A DNA stretch of 64,000 nt from Vavraia culicis subsp. floridensis. Lineage: Eukaryota > Microsporidia > Pleistophoridae. The notes under the pieces are model-generated. The model worked only from the letters and a program-made list of their open reading frames with translations, ran no database searches and had not been told where the DNA came from. The stretch lies in the NCBI RefSeq assembly GCF_000192795.1, contig NW_007360604.1, positions 124,001 through 188,000 of the forward strand, read 5' to 3'. A program made the position numbers and the translations under genes. Positions 10,505-19,816 of this stretch are shown here, piece after piece (position 1 is the first letter of the stretch; the number at the start of each line of letters is the position of its first letter).

Positions 10505-11602
10505 CTAAACAAACAAATATTTTATCTCTGCTTTGCCGCTCTCTGTGCGATACTCTACGTATGCGTTGTCATCACCGCCACAGCTAGCTAAAATTACGCC
10601 ATCACATTCCACGATAAACGCCCGTGTGTCCTGTCCAACAAATATCAAATGGGGTATCTCCTTGAACCCTACCTCAAAATTATACGTATACTGTGAGAGA
10701 AACGTTCTTGCGAACGATTCGTAGTAATTGTCTTTAAAGAACATGCCCTGTGCTTTCTTCGCACAAATCTCATCCTTCACGACGACGATGTTTCTGTTAT
10801 GCAATTGTATGTGTGCAGGGTTCGTAGCGGGATGTAAATTGGACGGTTTTTCGGGGATTTCAAAGTTTACCGGAAGAATTGTCTGAACAGGTTCATTCCT
10901 GTCAAGCATCACTATAATATCGTTTTTGCATGACTGTGCGAATCGGATGACCGTACTTGAAATGTTTTTTACGTTGAATCGGCCCGTCAACACGACAATA
11001 TCACATTCAACTTCTTTGATCCGGTTTAGAGCGTCATTGTCCAGGCTGATGTTGCTGAAGAAAGCAATCGTAACATTCCTTTGTAGCAAATCCCATCTTT
11101 CAATCGATCTAACATCTATTTTTGGCAAATAAACTCTTTTCACCACGAACACTCCGTTCTCGTTACTTCCTAAGGCTCCAAAAAACATACCGTCAAACAC
11201 GAAAAGGTCCTCATCAACACTAAATCTAACCCTGATCACCGACTCATCATCCTCCACAACATCCTCATCGAACTTATTCTTGTAATACATTCCAAATACC
11301 TTCATACCATCCCCACGTGTCAGAGACTGCAAAAAGTAGTATTTCTCTAGATTAGTGCCAAATTCTTTTTCAAAATTCTTTAATCTAAAAATATCGCATG
11401 TTAAGGACTTCTCTATCCGATCGATTACAAAATCTAGATTATCATCCGTGGCAACACCACTGTGAAAGTGTCTGAGGTATTCCTCAGCTATTTTTTTATA
11501 TTTTTCTATCACGTACTTTTTTTCACTTAGCATTTTAATCTGTGCAGATGACAGCAGAATATTGTTTTTCCGTATGAATATCTCGTAAATCTGTCGGAGC
11601 AT
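10505..11602 (-). CDS. DPB2: DNA polymerase epsilon B subunit (Dpb2-like)
   Basis: Essential non-catalytic subunit of the leading-strand polymerase, which also helps assemble the CMG helicase at origins. The 365-residue product has the B-subunit order: an OB-like segment (FDGMFFGALGSNENGVFVVK, then the YLPKI strand), a degenerate calcineurin-like fold (CDIVVLTGRFN; IIVMLDRNEPVQ), the diagnostic NPAHIQLHNRNIVVVKDEI that parallels SNPCRI...IVFFRDD in Dpb2, and IPHLIFVGQDTRAF near the C-terminus. Metal-binding residues of active phosphoesterases are missing, as expected for this family. It is much shorter than yeast Dpb2 (about 690 residues), mainly at the N-terminus. A delta or alpha B subunit is less likely because of the NPAHI motif. 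Confidence 0.75.
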   Translation of the reverse strand: MLRQIYEIFIRKNNILLSSAQIKMLSEKKYVIEKYKKIAEEYLRHFHSGVATDDNLDFVIDRIEKSLTCDIFRLKNFEKEFGTNLEKYYFLQSLTRGDGMKVFGMYYKNKFDEDVVEDDESVIRVRFSVDEDLFVFDGMFFGALGSNENGVFVVKRVYLPKIDVRSIERWDLLQRNVTIAFFSNISLDNDALNRIKEVECDIVVLTGRFNVKNISSTVIRFAQSCKNDIIVMLDRNEPVQTILPVNFEIPEKPSNLHPATNPAHIQLHNRNIVVVKDEICAKKAQGMFFKDNYYESFARTFLSQYTYNFEVGFKEIPHLIFVGQDTRAFIVECDGVILASCGGDDNAYVEYRTESGKAEIKYLFV

Positions 11603-12996
11603 CGAATCCTCTAGAGCAGAACAAAAAACATGGGGATACGAAAAAATATGGAATATGGTAAAACCACGTTTCTTCGCAAAACACGTAGCAAGTTTATCTC
11701 GTTATAGCAAGTCGATTCATGCCATGTTGTTTTTCTTGGCTGCCAATATCATTTCATTATTGGTATATTACCGAAAGACACGTACTTAACTACACAGCAG
11801 GCTCATAACACGTTTGCACACCAGGTTACCGTAAAATATCACTTAGTTATCAGATTGCTATTGAATGCACACCGTACATAAATGAAGACTTTTGTCGTTA
11901 TCAGAGGTAAAACAGGAAATGTAAACTTTTCTCCCCACTTACAGTAGGATAGTGCAGATCAGACCCTTTCCGTATTCTACTACTGAGTTTCACTTTTAAT
12001 TCTAAACATATTTGTTCATCAAACCAGTTATATCACGCCAAACACAGCCTTGTTGTGATGTGTTTGATGAGCAAAAGGTGTGTATAACGAAAAAAGAGCT
12101 CAATTCTGAGAGACTCAACAATTTGGCAGTATGGATCGATGTGGAAGAGAGAATGATAAATAATTGTGTGGTAAATGGGATTATAATCAAATTATTCGGT
12201 ATAAAGTACTATTCGTGAGTAGAAAAACGAAAGAAAGATAAAGTATAGATCTTTGAAATTTACTGTGGTACATCGGATTGTAATTACAATGTGTGTTAGA
12301 TACAGGGTAGGAATATTCGTACGCAAGTAAAATTATAACTTTTTGTCGAAGAAATTAATTTGAACTTGAAGAGACGAGAAAATAGGACATTGCTTAATTT
12401 ACTTTGATCATAACATAATGGTTTAAAGGAGAATTGCAAACCGTAAAGAAGGTGAATTATTTGATACGTAAGAAATGGTGGATGATAAGCCAAAATATTC
12501 GTGAAGAAGGAAGCATTCACGGTATCATGCATTTTTAACTTTTTCAATGAATGTAACCTTCAATAACGTTTGAAAATTTCGACAAAACAGAACTACACCT
12601 ATAAACTGCAGAATATATTTATGGATAAGAGCGAACAAAATAACAATAATAGCGTATTCATCAACAACAAATCCGTATACGATTGCCATAGCATTTGAAA
12701 ACATGGCATTAGATGAATACATCTATACATAAATCACGCTGCTCAATAGTTAACTCTTACGCCCTTTGCATGGTTATCTCAAGTTACTTCACCACAAATG
12801 AACATTTTTTGCGTTGACGAATTGCGTGTTACACCCGTTCTATAGGTAATATGGAATATTTAGTATTCTGCAATTCGTACGATCGCGAATAAAGTTGAGC
12901 GCAGATCAAAAAGCATTCTGTTGTCCACGGCAATACACGGAGATATAGCAGAACATTCTCATCGTAGAAGAATGAAAATTGCTGGCAGACCCTGCG
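11603..12996. other. divergent intergenic region
   Basis: About 1.4 kb between DPB2 and the THO2-like gene. Several short ORFs on both strands overlap each other (12002-12218, 12296-12547, 12525-12722); most open with non-ATG codons, and none has a C-run or known homology. Read as non-coding, possibly with relics. Confidence 0.4.
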
Positions 12997-15900
12997 ATGA
13001 AAAAAAACGAACTGATGAAATATGCACTGACAGCTGGAAATCTGCAAATAAAGCTAGAAAATAACTGTAATGAGTGTTATTTGTACTTGCCAACACCAAT
13101 TTTAGAGCAGAACAATATGTTTGGGCCGGACATAAGGAGCAAATATGCCAAGATAAACGCTAAAAATTTTTTCGTGCAAAAACGAAAATGCCTAGTTGAA
13201 AGAAACTGCTTGGACTACGCTCTGTTTTATTCATTGCTTCGAGAGGTAAGGGAGCGAAGAGATGGTCGCGTACGTACCAGAGTGCGAAATGATAGCGTTG
13301 CCGACAGACCAGCAGACAAAGATGGAGGCGAAACCAGTGAGGACGCTGTTTTATCGACGAAATCGGACAGTGATGGTTTTTCAGTTGATAACTATCCGAT
13401 CAGTCGAACAAATTTGAGCAGAAAACCACATAAATTGAGAATTTCGCGGACAAAGGCGTTGCTTGCCGAAATTTGGTACGGTAATCACTGCAAGAGACGA
13501 TCAAATGATTTGTTCCTGACCAGTATGGCTGATCCCTTGGTTGTCATCGGAGCTCTGCTTGGAACAAAACATTTTTCAAAATTTGTTTACATGGAGAAGG
13601 AGGCGATCAACATCAACGGTCTAAGGCTGAACAGAAACACAAATTGGTACAAATTATTTCATTTTTCGCTTCTGAACGTGAACAGTATCGGCATTAGAAA
13701 CATTTTAAATCTTGGCGATGAAAAGTTATCGATGATGCTGTACATGCAAAACAAGAGTAGGAGCGATGTGCTAGAGCATATGGTCGTTATGGATTTGGAC
13801 CTGGCAAGGAAGATTGTGTTGTGCTACAATGACGCGGAGAAAGAAATGCACAAATTGTACGTAACAGAATGTGAAAAAAGAGCAAACAAAAAGTGTGTGG
13901 TTGAGTTTCTGAACTGCAGCAACATCGAAAATATCAGCCCAGATATATTTTACTTGTATAGGAAATACGAGAAGAACGTTGAACTGGCGAAGATTATTGA
14001 ACTGAAAGATTATATCGATAAGGCAGAGAATAGCACATGTGACAGCATCAAAGACATGGTAGTTCGATGTAAAGAATTATACTCCTTTTTCATCTCGTCT
14101 GAGAGCATGACTTCAGACGAATCGAAAGTGAAGGAGGTTTTTTCAGCAGAGTTATGTCAGGAGGTAGCCGATGAGACCAAGAAAATGCTTTGCAGGCTCG
14201 TAAAATCAAACATAGAATTTATTTCGAACGGGTTGAACGAGCTAAACACTAAATCAAGGCGGACAGTGATGAGACAAATCGTCACAGAGTCGTGGGAACA
14301 CATGCTGCCCATGTATTCTGATCTCGTGTGCATGCAGGATGATCTGAACAGGTTCATTTTTGAGTGTGAACTGTTTAACTACATAGTTGAAGCAGGCAAA
14401 CATACGATGCCTGGAGATGCGAAGGAGATGGAACGAAAAAACATATTGAGAATGAGAAAGGCAGCCAAGTTCATCGATGTGCTTAAATTCAAAGATCCTT
14501 CTAAAAGCATTCTGCTGAATATGCTACGGGTCTATCTGGAGCGAAGTCTTTCTAAAAAACGCTACGGAATGGTCAACGTGCTGCGGGCGTATTTGAATAA
14601 GCGAAATGATTTTGACTACACATTACTGCAAAACTTCAGAAATAACATTTTTAAGATGAACAGCGTGAAGCTCAAACAGAAAATTGCGCTCGTCGACCTG
14701 TATTATGAACTGGTGAGGGATGTCAACACGAAACAAAGGGACCTATCGATCAACTTTCAAGAAATTATGACAAGAAGCACCAGCAATCCTCTGAATTACA
14801 GCAGATTAACGCCGCTCGAAATAAAAAATGTTGAATTTGGACCTGATGTTGTACGATACATTGAAAGCTTCCGAGGTAAGGTCTTTGAGCGGTTTTTCGA
14901 TGCAAAAAACTTCATCTTGTTTACAAGCCATTTTCTCGGCAATCTCACGGATCTGGAATGGATTGAAAATTCTTTGCATAGCATAAAAAGCTCACGAGAA
15001 GACCTGAATGTCATGGTCGAGAGCTTGATCAGTCAGGTTAAGATAAGAAGATCTGTGCGTGGGGATGTTATGGTTACCACAGCTAGTAAAGAAACGGATA
15101 AACGATCAGCTGTGGCTGAAGGTAATGTCAAACGAACAAATTCAACACAAGAGGAACAGAAAAAAACCACGGACACGCAGCATATGCCACGGAGCACTGA
15201 CATAGAAGGTGCATTTAGATCGTCATTCGTGCGTCAACCACGGGACCGTTATCAAGCAAATCCGAAGAATTACAAAAAATGTATGGAAAAAGAAATTGAA
15301 CCTGGAGAAATCGTATGCGGCACCAGAGAAACCCGTGGGAACGCCTCGGTTTATGAGCATGATCGAAGTGCAGCTTATCGGTACGAAGAGTCTTCCCAGT
15401 ATGATGAGAGAAGTGATCACGGAGACAAAAAATACTGCAAAAGTAGAAATGATAGCAGGATAAATAATCGTGAGGCATCCTGGGATGGCAATGAACGCGT
15501 TGAAAGGGATGAAGATCGTAGCAGGTCTTATGTATACAGGGGGAGGGAAAGAGAATACGGTGGCAATCGTCGCACAGACAGGAGATCGTCATACTATAAT
15601 ACACCACCACATGAAAACGGTTCAGAAATTGGCTCTCTTCGCAATGTGAGATCCGAAACAAACTACCGAGCATCCCCAGCGTATGTTGAGAACGAGAGGA
15701 CGGATAATTTCGGTTCAGAACCGCGTGGACACAACAGAGGAAATTTCAATAATTCCTATTCTTCACACAGCGGTCGTGACCGAGAACCATGCAATAGTAA
15801 CACTTGGCGTGCAGGCTATCAAGCGGAGTACACCCAGAGAACACGCGGAAATAATTATTGTGGCAGGGGAGACTTTGATGAGCGGAGGGTAGACCGCTAT

Positions 15901-16104
15901 AATGACCGAGGGAGAAACGAATACGGCCGTCCGTATGATGAACGTACCTATGAACACGCAGATTATCGCAGATATGACGATGATAATCGCAACTACGATA
16001 GAGAGAGTGACTATTCATGGTCGCGATACGGTCGAAGGGACCGGGATCGTTCTCCTGATGAGTATTCGAACGAAAGAGCGCGTAGAAAGAGGAGAGAGTA
16101 CTAA
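12997..16104 (+). CDS. large protein with charged Arg/Asp/Tyr-rich tail, possibly THO2-like
   Basis: A 1035-residue protein in two parts. Residues 1 to about 690 are mostly helical; the segment SKYAKINAKNFFVQKRKCL near residue 50 resembles the THO2/THOC2 signature in which RYARINTK precedes a Lys-rich Y/F-KQ motif. The last 330 residues are low-complexity, dominated by Arg, Asp, Glu, Tyr, Ser and Gly with many DRxR and RYD dipeptides, a typical RNA-binding disordered tail; THO2 also ends in a charged tail. If correct, it is the scaffold of the THO complex in transcription-coupled mRNA export. Apart from that short match I do not recognise it. An in-frame TTG precedes the ATG by six codons; ATG 12997 is used. 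Confidence 0.4.
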   Translation: MKKNELMKYALTAGNLQIKLENNCNECYLYLPTPILEQNNMFGPDIRSKYAKINAKNFFVQKRKCLVERNCLDYALFYSLLREVRERRDGRVRTRVRNDSVADRPADKDGGETSEDAVLSTKSDSDGFSVDNYPISRTNLSRKPHKLRISRTKALLAEIWYGNHCKRRSNDLFLTSMADPLVVIGALLGTKHFSKFVYMEKEAININGLRLNRNTNWYKLFHFSLLNVNSIGIRNILNLGDEKLSMMLYMQNKSRSDVLEHMVVMDLDLARKIVLCYNDAEKEMHKLYVTECEKRANKKCVVEFLNCSNIENISPDIFYLYRKYEKNVELAKIIELKDYIDKAENSTCDSIKDMVVRCKELYSFFISSESMTSDESKVKEVFSAELCQEVADETKKMLCRLVKSNIEFISNGLNELNTKSRRTVMRQIVTESWEHMLPMYSDLVCMQDDLNRFIFECELFNYIVEAGKHTMPGDAKEMERKNILRMRKAAKFIDVLKFKDPSKSILLNMLRVYLERSLSKKRYGMVNVLRAYLNKRNDFDYTLLQNFRNNIFKMNSVKLKQKIALVDLYYELVRDVNTKQRDLSINFQEIMTRSTSNPLNYSRLTPLEIKNVEFGPDVVRYIESFRGKVFERFFDAKNFILFTSHFLGNLTDLEWIENSLHSIKSSREDLNVMVESLISQVKIRRSVRGDVMVTTASKETDKRSAVAEGNVKRTNSTQEEQKKTTDTQHMPRSTDIEGAFRSSFVRQPRDRYQANPKNYKKCMEKEIEPGEIVCGTRETRGNASVYEHDRSAAYRYEESSQYDERSDHGDKKYCKSRNDSRINNREASWDGNERVERDEDRSRSYVYRGREREYGGNRRTDRRSSYYNTPPHENGSEIGSLRNVRSETNYRASPAYVENERTDNFGSEPRGHNRGNFNNSYSSHSGRDREPCNSNTWRAGYQAEYTQRTRGNNYCGRGDFDERRVDRYNDRGRNEYGRPYDERTYEHADYRRYDDDNRNYDRESDYSWSRYGRRDRDRSPDEYSNERARRKRREY

Positions 16105-16847
16105 TAGAACACGCGTAAATATGAAATGATGCTCGTTATCTTCCGAGTTATTTGTACCATGGGTGTGTCACACCCACAACAAAGGGCCAAAGCTGTCTAT
16201 CACGCCAAATTTTGTCCCGCAGTGTAATAAAACTTTTTGTTTTTGCACCACGGTTATCGTGAATAACTCTTTTTTCTGTGTAGCGAGACAATTCATTATT
16301 TTAATCAAACAAAGAATTCATAAAGTCACTTTTATGTTGTTCAGTTCAACGTATTGTGTAACAAATACAATCAAAGAAAATATTTAAATATGATTTTGTG
16401 TATTTACACGAAAGTTTTTGTTGTGGATTGTCTCTATGGTGATTTTTAGCGTTCTATCACTCGCTTATGAACACGGTGCAGATATCTCCTTTATCACGGC
16501 AGTGATAGAGAAAACTGAGTGACTTGCACGGTACTATAAATAATATCTGTTTCACGGGGCTAATTAGGTGGAAAACGGAAAAATTACCATTTGAAAGTCA
16601 CCGCTTCATCACTCAGTAGTACCACAATCATCTATGCATTATATTAAGTATGTGGATTTATTCCTCTTTGTTTTTTGTGAATTCACGGGTGGTCTGGCCG
16701 TGGTGGCGGGTGATTAAAAAAATAATTGCTATTTTTGCGTTCTTCGCCACCGTATTTTCAGATAATGTAAGCAGAGCGGTGCTAAATTTTGTCATCGTAT
16801 AACAACAGCAGATCGTATTCGGGGAGGTGGCCATAACTCGTGCCACT
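16105..16847. other. convergent intergenic region with a hairpin
   Basis: No supported gene. 16453-16461 (TCTATCACT) is an exact inverted match to 16501-16509, with a loop of about 39 bases; short inner complementarities suggest a folded RNA or a terminator-like structure, but this is speculative. Confidence 0.4.
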
Positions 16848-17561
16848 TCAGCTCTCAAATAACAAGGCAGTAAGACTGATTGCAAATGCCTGCAGAGCAT
16901 TCCATGGAAACGAGTAGTTCAGCTTATAATCGTTTTCTGAATTTGCACCGAAGCTCAGGTTTATGTAGTCTGGCAATTTGGGATGCACCAGCTGAAAGTT
17001 TCTTTCTGAAGGGATAATGGACATGTTATTGTAATTGAGCGTATACAAATCTCTGTCTTTGTTATACCGCGGCTTCTTGTTCGCCAGTCTTATAATTTTA
17101 TCCAGTTCATTGCTATTGTACCGCTCTAATACAGAATCACCCTCCGTGGTGTAAATAACTTCCATATCATGAAAGAGCTTTTGATCATACATGATATTCG
17201 CGTATTTTACTATTATGGTATCCTTTTCGCCTTCATATAGCACAAATTCATTTTTCTTCAGGTTTACCTTTAGCCAACCAATTTTCCTCAACTTGTGGTT
17301 CTTTTCAAATGTGTATATGCTGTAACCAAACAGAGTTTTGTATGCATTCATGACCAGCAATTCTCTTGTTTCACTCATTTCCAGGTGATAGGCAAAGCTA
17401 TTATTCGATATTTTTATGACCTTTCCGCTCATAATTATTTCTCGGTTAACACGGGCGGTTGAAACCAAATATTTGAATTTCTCTGGAGGAAGTCGCAGTA
17501 AATCGTTGTTGAACGCACTAAAGCGGAAAGGTTGTTCATTCATTGTTTCATAGACCAACAT
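16848..17561 (-). CDS. Tubby C-terminal domain protein
   Basis: Tubby-domain proteins bind phosphoinositides and DNA in animals; their role in microsporidia is unknown. The 237-residue product is essentially the domain alone: barrel strands such as GYSIYTFEKNHKLRKIGWLK, then KPRYNKDRDLYTLNYNN, matching the family KPRWN...YVLNF block, then SERNFQLVHP, PDYINLSFGANSENDYKLNY and a final hydrophobic helix (ALQAFAISLTALL) that fills the barrel, matching the family signature. ATG 17561 is the first; a second Met at codon 7 is possible. No C-run is seen. The domain assignment is strong, helped by the complete C-terminal signature. Confidence 0.85.
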   Translation of the reverse strand: MLVYETMNEQPFRFSAFNNDLLRLPPEKFKYLVSTARVNREIIMSGKVIKISNNSFAYHLEMSETRELLVMNAYKTLFGYSIYTFEKNHKLRKIGWLKVNLKKNEFVLYEGEKDTIIVKYANIMYDQKLFHDMEVIYTTEGDSVLERYNSNELDKIIRLANKKPRYNKDRDLYTLNYNNMSIIPSERNFQLVHPKLPDYINLSFGANSENDYKLNYSFPWNALQAFAISLTALLFES

Positions 17562-18303
17562 TTGTTAAAAGAACCATCTGTTTTAGATTCACAAAATCAA
17601 TTTGTCGTATATTGCAAACATTAAGATTCGATTGACGAGTGAAACAAGAAACCACGATTAAATGGCCTAATTTTGCGACTGGATTCTCTGCATCAGTTCT
17701 TCAACAACAGTATGTTGTGACTACAACATTAGAAGATTGAAACCTGGGAATAAAAATAGGACAAGTGTTATAAATTGAAATAATGGCCGAGTAATTTTGT
17801 CCAAATATCACAATGATTTATCAGAAAATGTGTTTTGTCTGGAAATGGATAGATTTGAAACTATTTCGATAAAATGGCTATACTGATTATTATGAGGGCA
17901 CACGCGCGAATATGAAAGAGAAAGAAAAACTACCTGATCATACACGTCAAATGCACTTGTTCGAAAAGGCACATTCGGGCATGAACACAATTAGCGATGT
18001 AAAGTGAACGAATCCAACTTTAATACGTGGTTCCATGACACTTACGGTCACCTTTCGGTAAAATTCTTTTTTGAACGCTAAAAAAGAATTTTTTTCGTAA
18101 TATCACAGCAATACATTAAAATACGATTACTTTTATTCCTGCCGTGCACTGCTGCTCTGAACCGCATTCTGTGCTGATTCACGTACATCCGGCCATAGAT
18201 GTTAAAACACGGTACCAAAGACAAAAGAAACGTATTTTGGTCTTTAGTATGCAATTTTATGAACAATATATGTAATGAATAAAGCTTACACCACCATATA
18301 TTG
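17562..18303. other. intergenic region
   Basis: Between two minus-strand genes. Short minus-strand ORFs at 17808-17990 and 18078-18266 have no start signal or recognisable content. No gene called. Confidence 0.5.
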
Positions 18304-18741
18304 CTACCTTTTCGTCTTAATCTTTCTTTTTTCTATCGGAGCATTGTAATTCTCATTTTTATAGAACTGCCTCAGCAAATCAACACATTCTTTGTTATCA
18401 AGAAAAATGTTGTCATTTGTTTCAACCAGACTGCATCCAAAGGTAGGATTAAAGCATCCGAAATAAATTTTGCAGTTCAGCCGTTTCAACACGCCAAAAC
18501 ACATTAAGCACGGTTCACATGTCAAGTACACATCGCAATTCGTGCAATCAGCCGATCTTATACCCACGATTTCTGCATGTGCAAGCGGATCGTTGAGTTT
18601 ATTTGTCAAATTATGAGATCTGCTTACGATTTTATTATCTCTCATGAATATGCAGCCCACAGGTACTTCGTCGACCAGCAGAGCTTTCTTTGCCTCGCTG
18701 ATAGCCTCGCTCATGTAGTAACGGGCAGTTTCAAACGTCAT
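18304..18741 (-). CDS. TAD2: tRNA-specific adenosine deaminase, Tad2/ADAT2-type
   Basis: Converts adenosine 34 of tRNA anticodons to inosine, normally as the catalytic half of a Tad2-Tad3 dimer. The 145-residue protein has the complete deaminase signature: LLVDEVPVGCIFMRDNKIV, HAEIVGI with the zinc-binding His and the proton-shuttle Glu, and CEPCLMCFGVL with the two zinc cysteines. The frame is open 66 codons upstream, but that extension is low-quality, and CCC lies seven bases before the ATG at 18741, where the conserved FETARYYMSEAISEAKKAL helix begins. Basic C-terminal tail (KRKIKTKR). A cytosine deaminase is less likely given the ADAT2-like motif spacing. Confidence 0.9.
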   Translation of the reverse strand: MTFETARYYMSEAISEAKKALLVDEVPVGCIFMRDNKIVSRSHNLTNKLNDPLAHAEIVGIRSADCTNCDVYLTCEPCLMCFGVLKRLNCKIYFGCFNPTFGCSLVETNDNIFLDNKECVDLLRQFYKNENYNAPIEKRKIKTKR

Positions 18742-19468
18742 CGTTGAGGGTGGAAACGCACACAACCAATTTTCATCGTTGTGCAACGAACAACAATAAG
18801 CAAAAAAAAACTGAAAGCATCGTTCTATGATGTTTTTGAGGTTTGAAACGAGTTTAATAGATTTTGTTGTGTGAGAAAGACATTTTACTTGTATGATTGA
18901 TATGAGAGAGTCACTCTGGCAGGAACAATTAGTCAGCATAGCTTCCTGTCATGCCTCAAAATGAACAACAATATGATGCGCCTGAATTATAAAAACACTT
19001 TTTAAATTTTTTACAGCATCTAATTCTAACGAATGAACAATTTAACGAACATATCTTTGAATAGTACATGTGCTGCAGGTGAAGATGCGTTTAACTGATG
19101 ATGTAGAACATGTTGTAAATCACTGATATGAAATATTGTGCTGTGATCATGGATTCGCAGCGGTAAGCTTAGAATTACATAAGTTCATTCAACAACTGCA
19201 CACGATGTGCATCCCACATTTATCTTAAACGGTACGATCCTACTTTAACAAGAACAATGCTCATCAACTGCTGTAATGGTGTGAATATGCCCTACACACC
19301 GAATAACGCTCAATTGTATTGTTGGCATTCATTTCTGGCAAATTGCTTGAAAATAAAAAACTTAGAGATTTTAAGATACGAGAAATGAATGACTGGTTAG
19401 ACCACAGATCTTTACTTAAACCTTAGATGCTGCTCACAGAACACGCAACTTCCATAAAACACCAGTCT
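18742..19468. other. intergenic region
   Basis: AT-rich with no supported gene or structure. The upstream extension of the TAD2 frame covers 18742-18939 but is not thought to be translated. Confidence 0.5.
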
Positions 19469-19816
19469 CTATTTAGGAGGTGCAGAACCTTCGGATGGTG
19501 CGTCCGGTTCACCTTCCGGCTTATCTTTATCGCCCTTCTTATCATCCTTACATTCTTCATCTTTTTTATCGCCCTTTTCTCCCTTCTCCGGCTCTTGAGG
19601 CGACTTTGAATCCCCGCTAAACAAGCTCTTAATACCTCCTCCTCCACCATTTCCACTATCTCCGTTCTTCCCTTGATCGCCCCCTTGATTCCCCCCTTGG
19701 TCTCCATTCGATGGCGTATCATTTTTATTGCCCATGAAATGCAGCAACAACGGCATGCCAACGATAAAAATAACAGCTAATACTGCAATACCGATAATCA
19801 AAAACAGTAGAGACAT
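19469..19816 (-). CDS. single-pass membrane protein with low-complexity Gly/Asp/Lys tail
   Basis: A 115-residue product of unknown function. It starts with a long hydrophobic segment (LLFLIIGIAVLAVIFIVGM, then LLLHF) acting as a signal anchor or secretion signal. The rest is low-complexity: a Gly/Asn/Asp/Gln-rich stretch with five consecutive glycines, then an acidic and lysine-rich stretch with GDK repeats and a Pro/Glu/Ser tail. Such design is common in microsporidian secreted, spore-wall or host-exposed proteins, but no homology is claimed. The frame is open 24 codons further upstream; Met at 19816 is chosen because it sits directly before the hydrophobic segment. No C-run is present, so confidence is moderate. 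Confidence 0.5.
   Translation of the reverse strand: MSLLFLIIGIAVLAVIFIVGMPLLLHFMGNKNDTPSNGDQGGNQGGDQGKNGDSGNGGGGGIKSLFSGDSKSPQEPEKGEKGDKKDEECKDDKKGDKDKPEGEPDAPSEGSAPPK

Noticed and set aside
12979..12996. Upstream TTG extensions of several genes (also at CKB1, MFS, USO1, TIM50, SMC6, GCN5, TRS20)
   Set aside because: TTG starts are not expected in this lineage; the nearby ATG, often with a C-run, explains the start better.
16490..16515. Similarity to the tet operator half site (GTGATAGAGA)
   Set aside because: A short chance match in a eukaryotic spacer; no repressor or bacterial context.
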